A DNA stretch of 64,000 bases. Source: Microseira sp041929235 (lineage in GTDB: Bacteria; Cyanobacteriota; Cyanobacteriia; Cyanobacteriales; Aerosakkonemataceae). The stretch's first letter is position 1. Every line of letters begins with the position of its first letter. Location of the stretch: positions 1 through 64,000 of the forward strand of contig NZ_JBHFNP010000115.1 of NCBI RefSeq assembly GCF_041929235.1. Reading direction: 5' to 3'. The notes below the pieces were generated by a model. It had not been told where the DNA came from. It made no database searches and worked only from the letters and a program-made list of their open reading frames with translations. The translations under genes and the position numbers were made by a program. Below, piece by piece: positions 37,972-46,900 of the stretch.

Positions 37972-38139
37972 ATGAAGTTATTCCCCAGATTATACATCTC
38001 AGACCTGAAAAGTCAACTCAAAAGAACAGAAGTTTTAATTTTTTGGCTGTTGGTTACCATTCGGCAACAGGAGAGATGGGTGGGGCTGGAAGAATCAACG
38101 ATATTTTATGGACTATCGGAAAAATACGTTATGCTGTAA
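37972..38139 (+). pseudogene. possible N-terminal scrap of an IS4-type transposase
   Basis: 55 codons (MKLFPRLYISDLKSQLKRTE ... WLLVTIRQQERWVGLEES). The pattern Leu-Tyr-x3-Leu-x2-Gln-Leu followed by Gln-x2-x-Val-x-Leu-Glu is like IS4-family N-termini, including the relic at 48 kb. Weak evidence. Confidence 0.25.
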
Positions 38140-38189
38140 GCTAATATAATCAACAGCGCTCAATTCTGAGGTAGAAAGGGAAGGGTAAT

Positions 38190-38310
38190 TGGTGGCTATG
38201 GCGTGAAGCGCCCGTAGCAAATATAATAAAAAAAACCAACCGGAGGCTCTTAGGTGAAGCCATAACAATAACTATTGGGGAAAACTAGCGGGTGGCGATG
38301 GTTTGATCGC
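38190..38310 (+). other. stem-loops in the lyase/ligase promoter region
   Basis: GCTATGGCGTGAAGCGCCCGTAGC can fold as nested GCTA/TAGC and GGCG/CGCC stems; a second GGCTCTTAGGTGAAGCC hairpin follows at about 38245-38261, and GGCGATGGTTTGATCGCC at about 38293-38310. This could be a structured leader or a repeat end; no known riboswitch family is recognised. Confidence 0.35.
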
Positions 38311-38551
38311 CAACGAGCGCAAAAAACACTACCTGGCATCCCAGGGATGGTTTTTGCACTCAAAGATCTAAAATTTAGGAAAGCTGCTAGTTGCACAAAT
38401 ACCAAATATTATTGGTGTGGCAGTTGCTCCCAATCGATGAGTAAACGTCGAAAGCGCATTATTATTGGAGAAATGACCCACGTCTACTACTTTAAAAAAC
38501 CGCCTATTATTTAGATTATAGTCTTGACATGCCACGAGGAACTATCTAACT

Positions 38552-40375
38552 ATGGACTTAGAAAAAAAGCGGCCTTTGTCCGATTTATCTATTGTCAATA
38601 TAATTAAAAAAAAAGCAGAGAAAAACCCGGAAAGAATTGCTCTTGTCGCTCAAAACCGTACTCCCCTCACGTACAGAAGTCTCTACAATCAAATTGAAGA
38701 TATTGTTACCAAGTTAAATTCGCTCGGTGTGGGACACAATGACCGGGTGGCAATTGCTTTACCCAATGGACCGGAGATGGCTGTCGCTTTTTTATCCGTA
38801 GCTGCTGCTGCGACCTGCGCCCCACTCAATCCAGCCTATAGCGCCAAGGAATTTGAATTTTATCTATCTTCTTTGAAGGCGAAAGCGCTAATCGTACAGT
38901 CAGGAATAGACTCGCCAGCAAGAGCCGTAGCCCAAGACCAAGGCATCGCCATTTTTGAACTATCTCCTGTATGGGAAGCTGCGGCGGGAATCTTCAACTT
39001 AACTGGCAATATGTCCTCCCCTAATCCAGCACAAAGCGGTTTTGCCAAACCTGATGATGTGGCTTTAGTGCTGCATACTTCCGGCACCACCTCCCGTCCC
39101 AAAATAGTACCGCTGAGTCACATAAACCTCTGCACTTCAGCAAAAAATATTCGCGTGGCTCTCAATCTGGTTGAGGGCGATCGCTGTCTCAATGTCCTGC
39201 CCTTATTTCACATTTACGGTCTGATTGGCTCAATACTTTCATCCCTGAGTGCTGGTGGAAGTGTGGTTTGTACCTCAGGGTTTGATGCTTCTAGTTTTTT
39301 CTCAGGGTTGTTAGCGTTTCAACCAACTTGGTATGCAGCAGTGCCAACCATGCATCAGGAAGTTCTAACACACACTCCAGCCAACCGCGACAAAATTTCC
39401 CAGCATCCACTGCGACTTATTTGTTCTGGAGCTGCGGCTGTGCCACAGCAGGTAATACACCAGCTAGAAGCTACTTTCCAAGCTCCTGTGATTGAACAGT
39501 ACGGAATGACGGAAGCCTCCCTTATCGCTAGCAATCCTCTACCTCCAGGCGAACGCAAGCCGGGTTCGGTGGGTTTGGCGGCGGGAACCCAAATAGCGAT
39601 TATGGATGAAATGGGTAATTTACTGCCTACTGGAGAAGTAGGGGAAGTTGTCATCCAAGGTGCAAATGTTACTCAAGGTTATGAGAATAATCCAGAAGCC
39701 AATGCCAAAGCTTTTACGAATGGTTGGTTTAGAACCGGTGACCTTGGGTATTTAGATGAAAATGGATACCTGTTCCTCAAGGGACGGCTCAAGGAAATTA
39801 TCAATCGTGGCGGGGAGAAAATTTACCCGATAGAAGTTGATGAAGTTCTGATGGAGCTTCCTGGTATTGTTCAAGCTATAACCTTTGGGGTTCCCCATCC
39901 CACACTAGGTGAGGATGTTGCTGCTGCTGTTGTATTGAAGGAAGGTACACAGCTTGAAGAACAAACGATTCGCAGGTTTTTGTTTGAGCGCTTAGCTGAT
40001 TTTAAAGTCCCTAGTCAGGTAGCGATCGTAGATGCCATTCCCAAGGGAGCAACAGGCAAAGTGCAACGTCTTGGACTTGCCGAGAAACTCGCTGGGTATC
40101 TCAAGCGAGAGTACATTCCCCCAAGAAATGAGATAGAACATGAGATTGCAGATATATTTGCTCAAGTCCTAATGCTGGAACGGGTGGGTGTCCACGATAA
40201 TTTTTTTGGGTTAGGGGGACATTCTCTATTAGCTGCCCAAATTATTTCTTGCTTGCGCCAAGCCTTTTGTATAGAATTACACCTACAAAATCTCTTTCAA
40301 TTGCCTACTGTAGCTGAACTGGCTAAGTATATTGAGACAGTTGGTTTAATCCAAATTGAAGAGGGAGAACTTTAA
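38552..40375 (+). CDS. acyl-CoA ligase-type adenylation domain fused to a carrier domain
   Basis: 607 residues. An ANL ligase domain (about 10-515) carries LHTSGTTSRPK, PLFHIYGLIGS, EQYGMTEAS, GWFRTGDLGYLDENGYL and GRLKEIINRGGEKIYPIE with the C-terminal lysine region PKGATGKVQR. A carrier domain follows with Ser near 557 (FFGLGGHSLLAAQ). The ligase resembles carboxylate-activating acyl/coumaroyl/oxalyl-CoA ligases rather than amino-acid A domains, so it should adenylate an acid and load it on its own carrier: a starter unit, plausibly the cinnamate-type product of the divergent lyase (inference). The thioesterase gene starts 6 bp after the stop, so the two are co-translated. Confidence 0.92.
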   Translation: MDLEKKRPLSDLSIVNIIKKKAEKNPERIALVAQNRTPLTYRSLYNQIEDIVTKLNSLGVGHNDRVAIALPNGPEMAVAFLSVAAAATCAPLNPAYSAKEFEFYLSSLKAKALIVQSGIDSPARAVAQDQGIAIFELSPVWEAAAGIFNLTGNMSSPNPAQSGFAKPDDVALVLHTSGTTSRPKIVPLSHINLCTSAKNIRVALNLVEGDRCLNVLPLFHIYGLIGSILSSLSAGGSVVCTSGFDASSFFSGLLAFQPTWYAAVPTMHQEVLTHTPANRDKISQHPLRLICSGAAAVPQQVIHQLEATFQAPVIEQYGMTEASLIASNPLPPGERKPGSVGLAAGTQIAIMDEMGNLLPTGEVGEVVIQGANVTQGYENNPEANAKAFTNGWFRTGDLGYLDENGYLFLKGRLKEIINRGGEKIYPIEVDEVLMELPGIVQAITFGVPHPTLGEDVAAAVVLKEGTQLEEQTIRRFLFERLADFKVPSQVAIVDAIPKGATGKVQRLGLAEKLAGYLKREYIPPRNEIEHEIADIFAQVLMLERVGVHDNFFGLGGHSLLAAQIISCLRQAFCIELHLQNLFQLPTVAELAKYIETVGLIQIEEGEL

Positions 40376-40381
40376 AAAATT

Positions 40382-41443
40382 ATGGAACAACTTATAGCTT
40401 ACCTTGAAAGTTTAAATGTGAAACTGTGGGTTGAGGGTGGTCGCTTACGCTATCAAGCTCCCTTGGGGGTAATCACCTCAGAGCGGCTTGAGCAACTACG
40501 AGAACACAAAGCCGACATAATCCAGTTTCTGCAAAAGGATAAACAGAGCTTCAATTCTACCCAACCGAAGGTGCGACGCTGGTCTCCCCTGGTAGGAATT
40601 CAAACTCTCGGTCTCAAACCGCCTTTTTTCTGTGTCCATCCTTTATCTGGCAACATTCTGAGCTTCCCAGTTTTAAGCCGTCATCTGGGTGCGGAACAAC
40701 CGTTTTACGGTTTGGAGGCAATTGGAATGCTGGGACAACAAGAGCCGTTAACAACAATAGAAGATTTGGCAACTTGTTACATCCAAGCAATATCTGTAGT
40801 TCAACCTTCAGGACCCTACTTTCTGGGAGGTTACTCTTTCGGTGGATTGGTAGCCTTTGAAATGGCTCAACAACTCGAACAGCAGGGGCATGAAGTCGCT
40901 TTACTGGCTATTATCGACACAATGGCACCCACTGCCAAGTTAGATATTGCCCCAGCGAATAATGATACCGACTGGATAAAGCTCTGTTTTAGGATAATAG
41001 AATACGAATTCAGAAAAAAATTGCCTTTTGTCTGCGAACAAGTCCAAAAGCTTCAGCCACAAGAGCAAATAGACTACTTCTTGGAGACATTAAAAGCTGC
41101 TAACCTGATCTCTCCAAATGTAGGACAGGAGGGGATTCGTCGGCTCGTGCAACTTTGGATGATTCTTGCCAAAGCTGCCATGAGCTACATACCAAGACTG
41201 TACAGAGGTAAAATCACCCTTTTTCGATCCTCCGAGGAGCTTCCGCTTGAGGACGACAGAGTGGTAAATAACAGGTTTAAGGAATACGCGATGGGTTGGG
41301 GTGAGTTTACAACTAAACCGATAGAAATATATCATATACCGGGCAACCATCGGACTATGATGACTGAGCCTAATTGCTCAGTCCTAGGAGATAAGTTAAA
41401 ATTCTGTCTCGAACGGGCACAAGCCGGTTCAACTCAGCTATAA
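40382..41443 (+). CDS. type I thioesterase with N-terminal TubC-like docking domain
   Basis: 353 residues. Residues 1-52 (LIAYLESLNVKLWVEGGRLR, APLGV, LREHKADIIQFL) are a TubC-type docking domain, normally found at the N-terminus of NRPS subunits that receive a chain. Residues about 75-340 are an alpha/beta hydrolase thioesterase: oxyanion region FCVHPLSGN, nucleophile Ser152 in GGYSFGG, Asp179 in IIDTMAP, His in GNHRTMM. It probably releases the finished chain from a partner carrier domain rather than editing, because it has a docking element. A stand-alone TubC-TE is unusual. Confidence 0.9.
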   Translation: MEQLIAYLESLNVKLWVEGGRLRYQAPLGVITSERLEQLREHKADIIQFLQKDKQSFNSTQPKVRRWSPLVGIQTLGLKPPFFCVHPLSGNILSFPVLSRHLGAEQPFYGLEAIGMLGQQEPLTTIEDLATCYIQAISVVQPSGPYFLGGYSFGGLVAFEMAQQLEQQGHEVALLAIIDTMAPTAKLDIAPANNDTDWIKLCFRIIEYEFRKKLPFVCEQVQKLQPQEQIDYFLETLKAANLISPNVGQEGIRRLVQLWMILAKAAMSYIPRLYRGKITLFRSSEELPLEDDRVVNNRFKEYAMGWGEFTTKPIEIYHIPGNHRTMMTEPNCSVLGDKLKFCLERAQAGSTQL

Positions 41444-41781
41444 AAAGTAGGATTTCTCCCAAATCCGCCTTGAGAACCCCTGTTTTGTGTTTAACCTCGA
41501 CTCTCTTTCCATCGAATATATCTCACTATTGGAGAAATATTAATGCCAAATCCAGACCACAACAAACCAAACTTCAATAATCTAGGAACGATCGCGCAAG
41601 CAGCTGTAAATCTGTCGCCGGAAGAATTGATTAAAACAGAATATTTACAGATGGCGAAACTATGGTAATTATAATATGGATATTCCATGGCAAAAAGTAT
41701 TCCAAACTGAAGATAAAAAAGAGGTAGAAAATTATTGTGAGGAAATTGAGTGAGAGTGGAAAGATGATAATCATTCAAGTT
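41444..41781. other. gap before the half-C NRPS gene
   Basis: Contains the 41-codon ORF listed next and a second short frame (MDIPWQKVFQTEDKKEVENY..., 41675-41752). The missing N-terminal half of the downstream condensation domain is not found here. Confidence 0.5.
41543..41668 (+). CDS. 41-residue ORF of unknown function
   Basis: GGAGAAATATTA precedes an ATG opening a 41-codon frame (MPNPDHNKPNFNNLGTIAQA, then AVNLSPEELIKTEYLQMAKL). The composition is protein-like and the ribosome site good. It could be a small real gene or the surviving start of a deleted one. No family recognised. Confidence 0.4.
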   Translation: MPNPDHNKPNFNNLGTIAQAAVNLSPEELIKTEYLQMAKLW

Positions 41782-44427
41782 ATGGAAAACCATTTGGAGA
41801 AGCAACTGGCTTACTGGAAGCAACAGTTAGCGGACTTACCCCTTCTACTACAGTTACCGACAGATCGCCCTCGTCCCCTCATCCAGCGCTACCACGGTCA
41901 AACGCTGCGATTCTCGCTCAATTGCGCTGTAACCGAACAATTGTATAAGCTGAGTCAAGCACAAGGTACGACGCTGTTCACAACCCTGTTAGCCGCGTTT
42001 GCCACTTTGCTCTATCGCTACAGTGGTCAAACCGATATCGCGATCGGTTCTCTGATTGCCAACCCTACCCCTGCCGAACTCGATCCGCCGAGCAGATGTT
42101 TTGTGAATAGGTTGGTGTTGCGAACTCGCTTTGAGGACAACCCCAGTTTTAGTCAATTACTCGCCCAATTACAAAAAGTGACGCGGGAAGCTTATGCCCA
42201 TCAAGATGTGACGTTTGAGGAACTGGTAAAAGCGCTGCAACCAGAACGGGATTTAAGTTACTCGCCGCTCTTCCAGGTGATGTTTGTATTGCAGAATACT
42301 CCAATGCCAACCCAGGAGTTAACAAATGCCAGATTAACACCGCTAACTACAGAGACGGTCAGTCCAGAGTACGATCTGAGCCTGTGGATAGAGGAGACGG
42401 ATACAGGGCTGTTGGGGTCTTTGCAGTATAACACTGAGCTGTTCGACGACCAGACCGTTACCCAGATGGTGCGTCATTTTCAGACTCTGCTCGCAGGAAT
42501 CGTAGCAAGTCCAGAGGAGAGGGTGGGGTATTTGCCGCTGTTAACGCAGGCAGAACAGCATCAGATATTAGTGGAATGGAATGATACGGCAGTTGATTAT
42601 CCGAAGGACAAGTGTATCCATCAGTTATTTGAGGCACAGGTGGAACGCACTCCAGATGCAGTGGCACTGAGATTTGAAGATCAACAGTTGACCTATCGGC
42701 AGTTGAATGAACGAGCTAATCAGGTAGCACACTACTTGCAAAATTTGGGTGTAAAGCCAGAAGTTCTTGTGGGGATTTGCATGGAGCGTTCCCTGGAGAT
42801 GGTCTTGGGGTTGTTAGGCATTCTCAAGGCGGGGGGAGCGTATGTGCCGATGGATCCAAGTTATCCGGAGGAGCGATTAGGGTACATGATGGGGGATGCT
42901 AAGGTAAAGATTTTGCTGAGCCTGCGGTCATTGCAGAAACCCTTGCCTGAGCATCAAGCGGAGGTTGTATATTTGGATGCCGATTGGCAAGTGATTGGGC
43001 AGCAGAGTCAGGAGAATCCTGACAGTGGGGTGAGAGGGGAGAACCTGGCTTATGTAATTTATACCTCAGGCTCTACAGGAACCCCTAAAGGCGTCAGAGT
43101 CGGACACAACAATTTGTGTCATTACGTGCAGGCAATGCAAATAGCTCTGGGAATCACAGCCGAAGATGTCTATTTGCACACGGCATCTATTGCCTTCTCA
43201 TCTTCTACCAGACAGTTAATAATGCCTCTAACTCAAGGTGCTACTGTCACAATTGCAACGTCCGAACAGAGAAAAGATCCCTTAGCGCTGTTTGCGAAAA
43301 TTAAGCAACATGATGTCACGGTTATTGATATTGTCCCCTCCTACTGGCGCAACTGCAATTATGCACTGGCTGGCTTAGCACCAGAGTCAAGACAAGCACT
43401 CTTAGACAACAAATTACGGTTAATCCTGTCCGCAAGTGAACCTCTGTTGTCAGATATTCCTAGCAACTGGAACTCTAACTTCCAGCAGGACACACACGCG
43501 ATCAATATGTTTGGTCAGACAGAAACCTGTGGGATTGTTTCAACCTATCCTATTCCTGCTCAACAGGGTGAGGGGGTACAAGTCGTTCTGATCGGTCGTC
43601 CTATCCCCAACACGCAAATCTATTTGTTAGACAGACACCTACAACCAGTGCCAATTGGTGTTCCAGGCGAACTATATATTGGTGGTCGGGGCGTAGGTCA
43701 AGGTTATCTCCATCGCCCCGATTTAACTGCTGAGAAATTCATCCCCAACCCCTTTAGCAATGAACCAGATACACGCCTGTACAAAACTGGGGACTTAGCT
43801 CGTTACCTAAGCGATGGCAACATTGAGTACATTGGTCGCATCGACCAGCAAGTGAAAATTCGCGGTTTTCGCATTGAACTAGGAGAAATTGAGGCAGCGA
43901 TCGGAGAACACCCCAATGTTCGGGAAGCAGCCGTCATTGTTCGAGAAGACACCCCAGGGAATAAACGTTTGGTGGCTTATCTCGTTGCCTCAGACCAGTC
44001 CACGAACCCCGATGACCTGCGTAGTTTCCTCAAACAGCAACTTCCTGAATATATGATACCCAGTGCATTTGTTCTCTTAGAAGCCTTGCCCTTGACTCCC
44101 AATGGTAAAGTAGACCGAAAGGCGTTGTCAGCAACAGCAGCGGAACTCACACGGGAAGAAGAGTTTGTCCCACCTCAGACTCCTATCCATCAAACAATAG
44201 CCAATATCTTCTCTTCTGTCTTGGGAGTACAAGCAGTAGGCATCCACGATAATTTTTTCGATCTGGGTGGCAATTCTGTTCTAGCGATGATTGCGATTAA
44301 CAATATCGAGGAAAAAACGAAACAGGAATTACATGTTGTAACTCTATTTGAGGCACCAACTGTTGCCAAATTTGCAGATTATCTCAATAGAGAGTTTCTC
44401 CAAGCTCAGGAAGAGGCGGAAATATGA
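41782..44427 (+). CDS. NRPS module with half condensation domain, C'-A-T
   Basis: The frame opens at 41737; ATG 41782 (MENHLEKQLAYWKQQL) is preferred though no strong ribosome site is seen. Residues 1-265 are only the C-terminal half of a condensation domain (YWKQQLADLPLLLQLPTDRP ... FVNRLVLRT); the HHxxxDG half is absent, so it should not make peptide bonds. The A domain (about 285-790) has YVIYTSGSTGTPKG, but SIAFSSSTRQL replaces the Asp235 motif, so it is unlikely to select an ordinary alpha-amino acid. The T domain has Ser near 832 (FFDLGGNSVLAM). The stop overlaps the start of a tiny remnant gene. Confidence 0.92.
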   Translation: MENHLEKQLAYWKQQLADLPLLLQLPTDRPRPLIQRYHGQTLRFSLNCAVTEQLYKLSQAQGTTLFTTLLAAFATLLYRYSGQTDIAIGSLIANPTPAELDPPSRCFVNRLVLRTRFEDNPSFSQLLAQLQKVTREAYAHQDVTFEELVKALQPERDLSYSPLFQVMFVLQNTPMPTQELTNARLTPLTTETVSPEYDLSLWIEETDTGLLGSLQYNTELFDDQTVTQMVRHFQTLLAGIVASPEERVGYLPLLTQAEQHQILVEWNDTAVDYPKDKCIHQLFEAQVERTPDAVALRFEDQQLTYRQLNERANQVAHYLQNLGVKPEVLVGICMERSLEMVLGLLGILKAGGAYVPMDPSYPEERLGYMMGDAKVKILLSLRSLQKPLPEHQAEVVYLDADWQVIGQQSQENPDSGVRGENLAYVIYTSGSTGTPKGVRVGHNNLCHYVQAMQIALGITAEDVYLHTASIAFSSSTRQLIMPLTQGATVTIATSEQRKDPLALFAKIKQHDVTVIDIVPSYWRNCNYALAGLAPESRQALLDNKLRLILSASEPLLSDIPSNWNSNFQQDTHAINMFGQTETCGIVSTYPIPAQQGEGVQVVLIGRPIPNTQIYLLDRHLQPVPIGVPGELYIGGRGVGQGYLHRPDLTAEKFIPNPFSNEPDTRLYKTGDLARYLSDGNIEYIGRIDQQVKIRGFRIELGEIEAAIGEHPNVREAAVIVREDTPGNKRLVAYLVASDQSTNPDDLRSFLKQQLPEYMIPSAFVLLEALPLTPNGKVDRKALSATAAELTREEEFVPPQTPIHQTIANIFSSVLGVQAVGIHDNFFDLGGNSVLAMIAINNIEEKTKQELHVVTLFEAPTVAKFADYLNREFLQAQEEAEI

Positions 44428-44659
44428 AAACAGTTGAAGCAATCTTAGAGAAAGGCTAATATGCTTCCAACCTAACTGGGGCAAATAAGCTGACGCCAAG
44501 CTAAATTTAAGATTTTGAAGCCTAGACTTAGTTCGCTATCTGCCTGATGGTAATATTGAGTCTCTTGGTCGAATCGATCGCCAAGTAAAGATTAGAGGTA
44601 TCCGCATCGAACTGGGCAAAATTGAAGCCACCCTAGCACAACACCCAGACCTCCGCTGA
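44424..44659 (+). pseudogene. remnants of a deleted downstream NRPS gene
   Basis: ATGA overlap with the previous stop opens a 12-codon frame (MKTVEAILEKG, stop 44459), looking like the start of a coupled next subunit. At 44522-44659 a separate scrap reads LDLVRYLPDGNIESLGRIDR then QVKIRGIRIELGKIEATLAQ, the A7-A8 region of an adenylation domain, ending in TGA. Everything between and after is lost. Confidence 0.75.
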
Positions 44660-44717
44660 ACCTGAGTGTGCCAACTGAGTAAAAACTGGTGGCTCTTTCA
44701 AATTAGAAAATCAATCA

Positions 44718-46223
44718 ATGAATTCCCAAGAATTAGACTTACTCTCCCCGCTCGAAGAAGTGCAATCTGATGATCTGCAAAATCAGCCTTCCAAATCTGG
44801 AAAATGGTGGGCAATGTTGGGCATTGGCATTGGCGTATTCATGCTCTCCTTGGATGTCTTCATTGTCAACATCGCCCTGCCCACCCTGACGCGAGATCTC
44901 CACGCTAGCTTTGCCACCATTCAATGGGTTCGCTTAATTTATCCGCTGATGCTCAGCGTTTTAGTGCTGGGTGCCGCACGCCTAGGCGATATGTGGAGTA
45001 AGAAGTGGTTGTATCTGAGTGGACTGATCTTGTTCACCATCAGCTCCCTGTTGTGTGGAGTTGCACCAACGGTAAGCTTTTTGATAGCTTTCCGAGCGCT
45101 GCAAGGACTCGGTGCCGTGTTTATGTCGGCACTCGCGAGTGCAATTATTACGCAATCGTTCCCTTCACAGGAGCGCGGGAAGGCGCTAGGCATTATTAGC
45201 TCGATTGCCTTGTTGGGAATCAGCATCGGACCAACAGTAGGAGGTCTGCTGATTGGTCTGTGGAGTTGGCATACGATTTTCTTGGTTAATGTGCCGATTG
45301 GTCTAATTGCCAGCGTAGTTATTGCCCTGGTTGTCCCAGAGGGTGCGACACCTCAAACCAAACAAAGCTTTGATTGGGTTGGAGCGTTGCTGATGAGTGT
45401 AACCCTCAGTGGCTTTGCACTTGCCATGACTTCATTACAGAGCGAGAGCAAAAGTTCTCAGACAGGGCTGATAATGCTGGCATTAGCTTTTGTCGGTTTG
45501 GGGTGCTTTTTAGCCGTAGAGTCTCGCCTAGAGTCACCGATGCTCGACCTGGCGATTTTTCGCTCCGTAAAGTTTAGCTTCAGCTTATTGCTGAATGCGA
45601 TGAAATCTGTGGTTCTAGCAGGTATAACTTTGATCGATCCTTTCTTCCTAGAGTTGGTGAAACACTACTCAGCCTTTGAGGTGGGGTTATTGATGGCAAT
45701 CGGGCCAATTTCAGCGGGGTTGATGGCACCGATTGCTGGGACTTTATCTGACCGCTTTGGTACGCGTATCGTCAGCCTAACTGGGCTAGTGTTGATGGGA
45801 TGTGGGTGTTTAACAATTAGTACCTTTGACAGCGAATTGACTGTCGGAGGCTATATTGTGCGATTCTTACCCTTCGGGCTGGGGATAGGAATATTCAACT
45901 CACCCAACCAAAGCGCCATTATGGGAGCAGCCCCCCAAGAACAGCTAGGCATCGCTTCGGGATTGTTGTCTTTGTCGCAGAACTTGGGACAGACAATTGG
46001 TTTGGCGCTTATGGGTACTCTGTTTTCGCTCTTGACCCTGTCTCGCAGACCAGCTCAATCTGTCATGGATGTCACAGAGGCACCGATTGAGGCATTAGTG
46101 TTTGGCGTGCAGATGAGTTTTCGCCTAGTTGCACCAATTGTGATGGCGGCGACAATTTTGGCAGCTTACTTGTGGTGGTTGGAGCAAAGGAAAGAGCTTC
46201 CGGATGAGGACATACTTGAATAG
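44718..46223 (+). CDS. DHA2-family (EmrB/QacA-type) MFS exporter
   Basis: 501 residues, about 14 membrane helices, with N-terminal family motifs MLSLDVFIVNIALPTLTRDL (motif D1) and LGDMWSKKWLYLSG (motif A), RALQGLGAVFMSALASAIIT (motif B region) and GPTVGGLL (motif C). A 27-residue acidic N-terminus precedes helix 1. Placed at the end of the synthase genes on the same strand, it probably exports the product or gives self-resistance. No damage is seen, in contrast to its synthase neighbours. Confidence 0.93.
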   Translation: MNSQELDLLSPLEEVQSDDLQNQPSKSGKWWAMLGIGIGVFMLSLDVFIVNIALPTLTRDLHASFATIQWVRLIYPLMLSVLVLGAARLGDMWSKKWLYLSGLILFTISSLLCGVAPTVSFLIAFRALQGLGAVFMSALASAIITQSFPSQERGKALGIISSIALLGISIGPTVGGLLIGLWSWHTIFLVNVPIGLIASVVIALVVPEGATPQTKQSFDWVGALLMSVTLSGFALAMTSLQSESKSSQTGLIMLALAFVGLGCFLAVESRLESPMLDLAIFRSVKFSFSLLLNAMKSVVLAGITLIDPFFLELVKHYSAFEVGLLMAIGPISAGLMAPIAGTLSDRFGTRIVSLTGLVLMGCGCLTISTFDSELTVGGYIVRFLPFGLGIGIFNSPNQSAIMGAAPQEQLGIASGLLSLSQNLGQTIGLALMGTLFSLLTLSRRPAQSVMDVTEAPIEALVFGVQMSFRLVAPIVMAATILAAYLWWLEQRKELPDEDILE

Positions 46224-46870
46224 CCAGCTCAAGGGAAACTTTCATGTTCGGTTTCGCTAGAGAGGGGGAGTTTAGTAATAAATTTCCTCGACTCTAACGG
46301 TTTCCGAATTTTACTCATTCGTTGGGATACAGCAGATTGCAAGTGAGTCAGGTACAGCCTTAAGGCTCTCGTTTGTCAAGCGCGCGCTGGACAAACGAGA
46401 GGTGTACCTCATGCGGGTGCAAACCGCTATAAACTGCCTTTCTCGCTATTTGGGATTTATAGCGGTTTGCGACTTGATAGAACACACTTTATTTTGCATA
46501 AGTTAATAGCCCTTGTCTTGCGTTGCTCTGTTTGTCAAGCGCGCTGCCATTTTTGCTGCGCGCTTGACAAACAAAGCCCCAAGGGCTGTATTCCACTAAG
46601 TCGCAAACTGCTATATTCAACTGGCGGCTTGCTTAATGGGAGTATCGCAAACTGGTCAACGCCGCGGCGAAAAGAGCAGGAAGTGTATCCTGAAGATGGT
46701 GGCAATTAACTCGGCAACATCCAATGCGAGCGCTTCGCTCAACTGCAAAAGGCTGCACTTTCTCGCTCTCACCTTGACTCTTTAATCACCCATGGTGCGA
46801 GCCGATTACCCATGGAGTCTCAACTTTTCCACCTATTTAGTAACCCCTCGCCTAACTGATTTTGATTATC
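46224..46870. repeat. 647-bp gap rich in long inverted repeats
   Basis: No gene. 46366-46401 is a 12-bp perfect stem (CTCTCGTTTGTC / GACAAACGAGAG). 46531-46571 is a 13-bp perfect stem (TTTGTCAAGCGCG / CGCGCTTGACAAA). The two share the GTCAAGCGCGC core with the element near 9020. AACCGCTATAAA / TTTATAGCGGTT arms pair around 46421-46467. Confidence 0.8.
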
Positions 46871-46900
46871 ACAATTTGAGAAGCTACTTAATAAGATTGT

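Larger units (their letters stand above)
37464..38551. other. 1.1-kb divergent intergenic region
   Basis: Holds the divergent upstream regions of the lyase and the ligase-carrier gene. Apart from a possible transposase relic (37972-38139) and hairpins at 38190-38310, listed separately, it contains an imperfect CCCCTTATTAAGGGG element at about 37585-37665. An 80-codon open frame at 38275-38514 ends in a Cys/Lys/Arg-rich stretch, but I recognise no family and do not call it. Confidence 0.5.
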
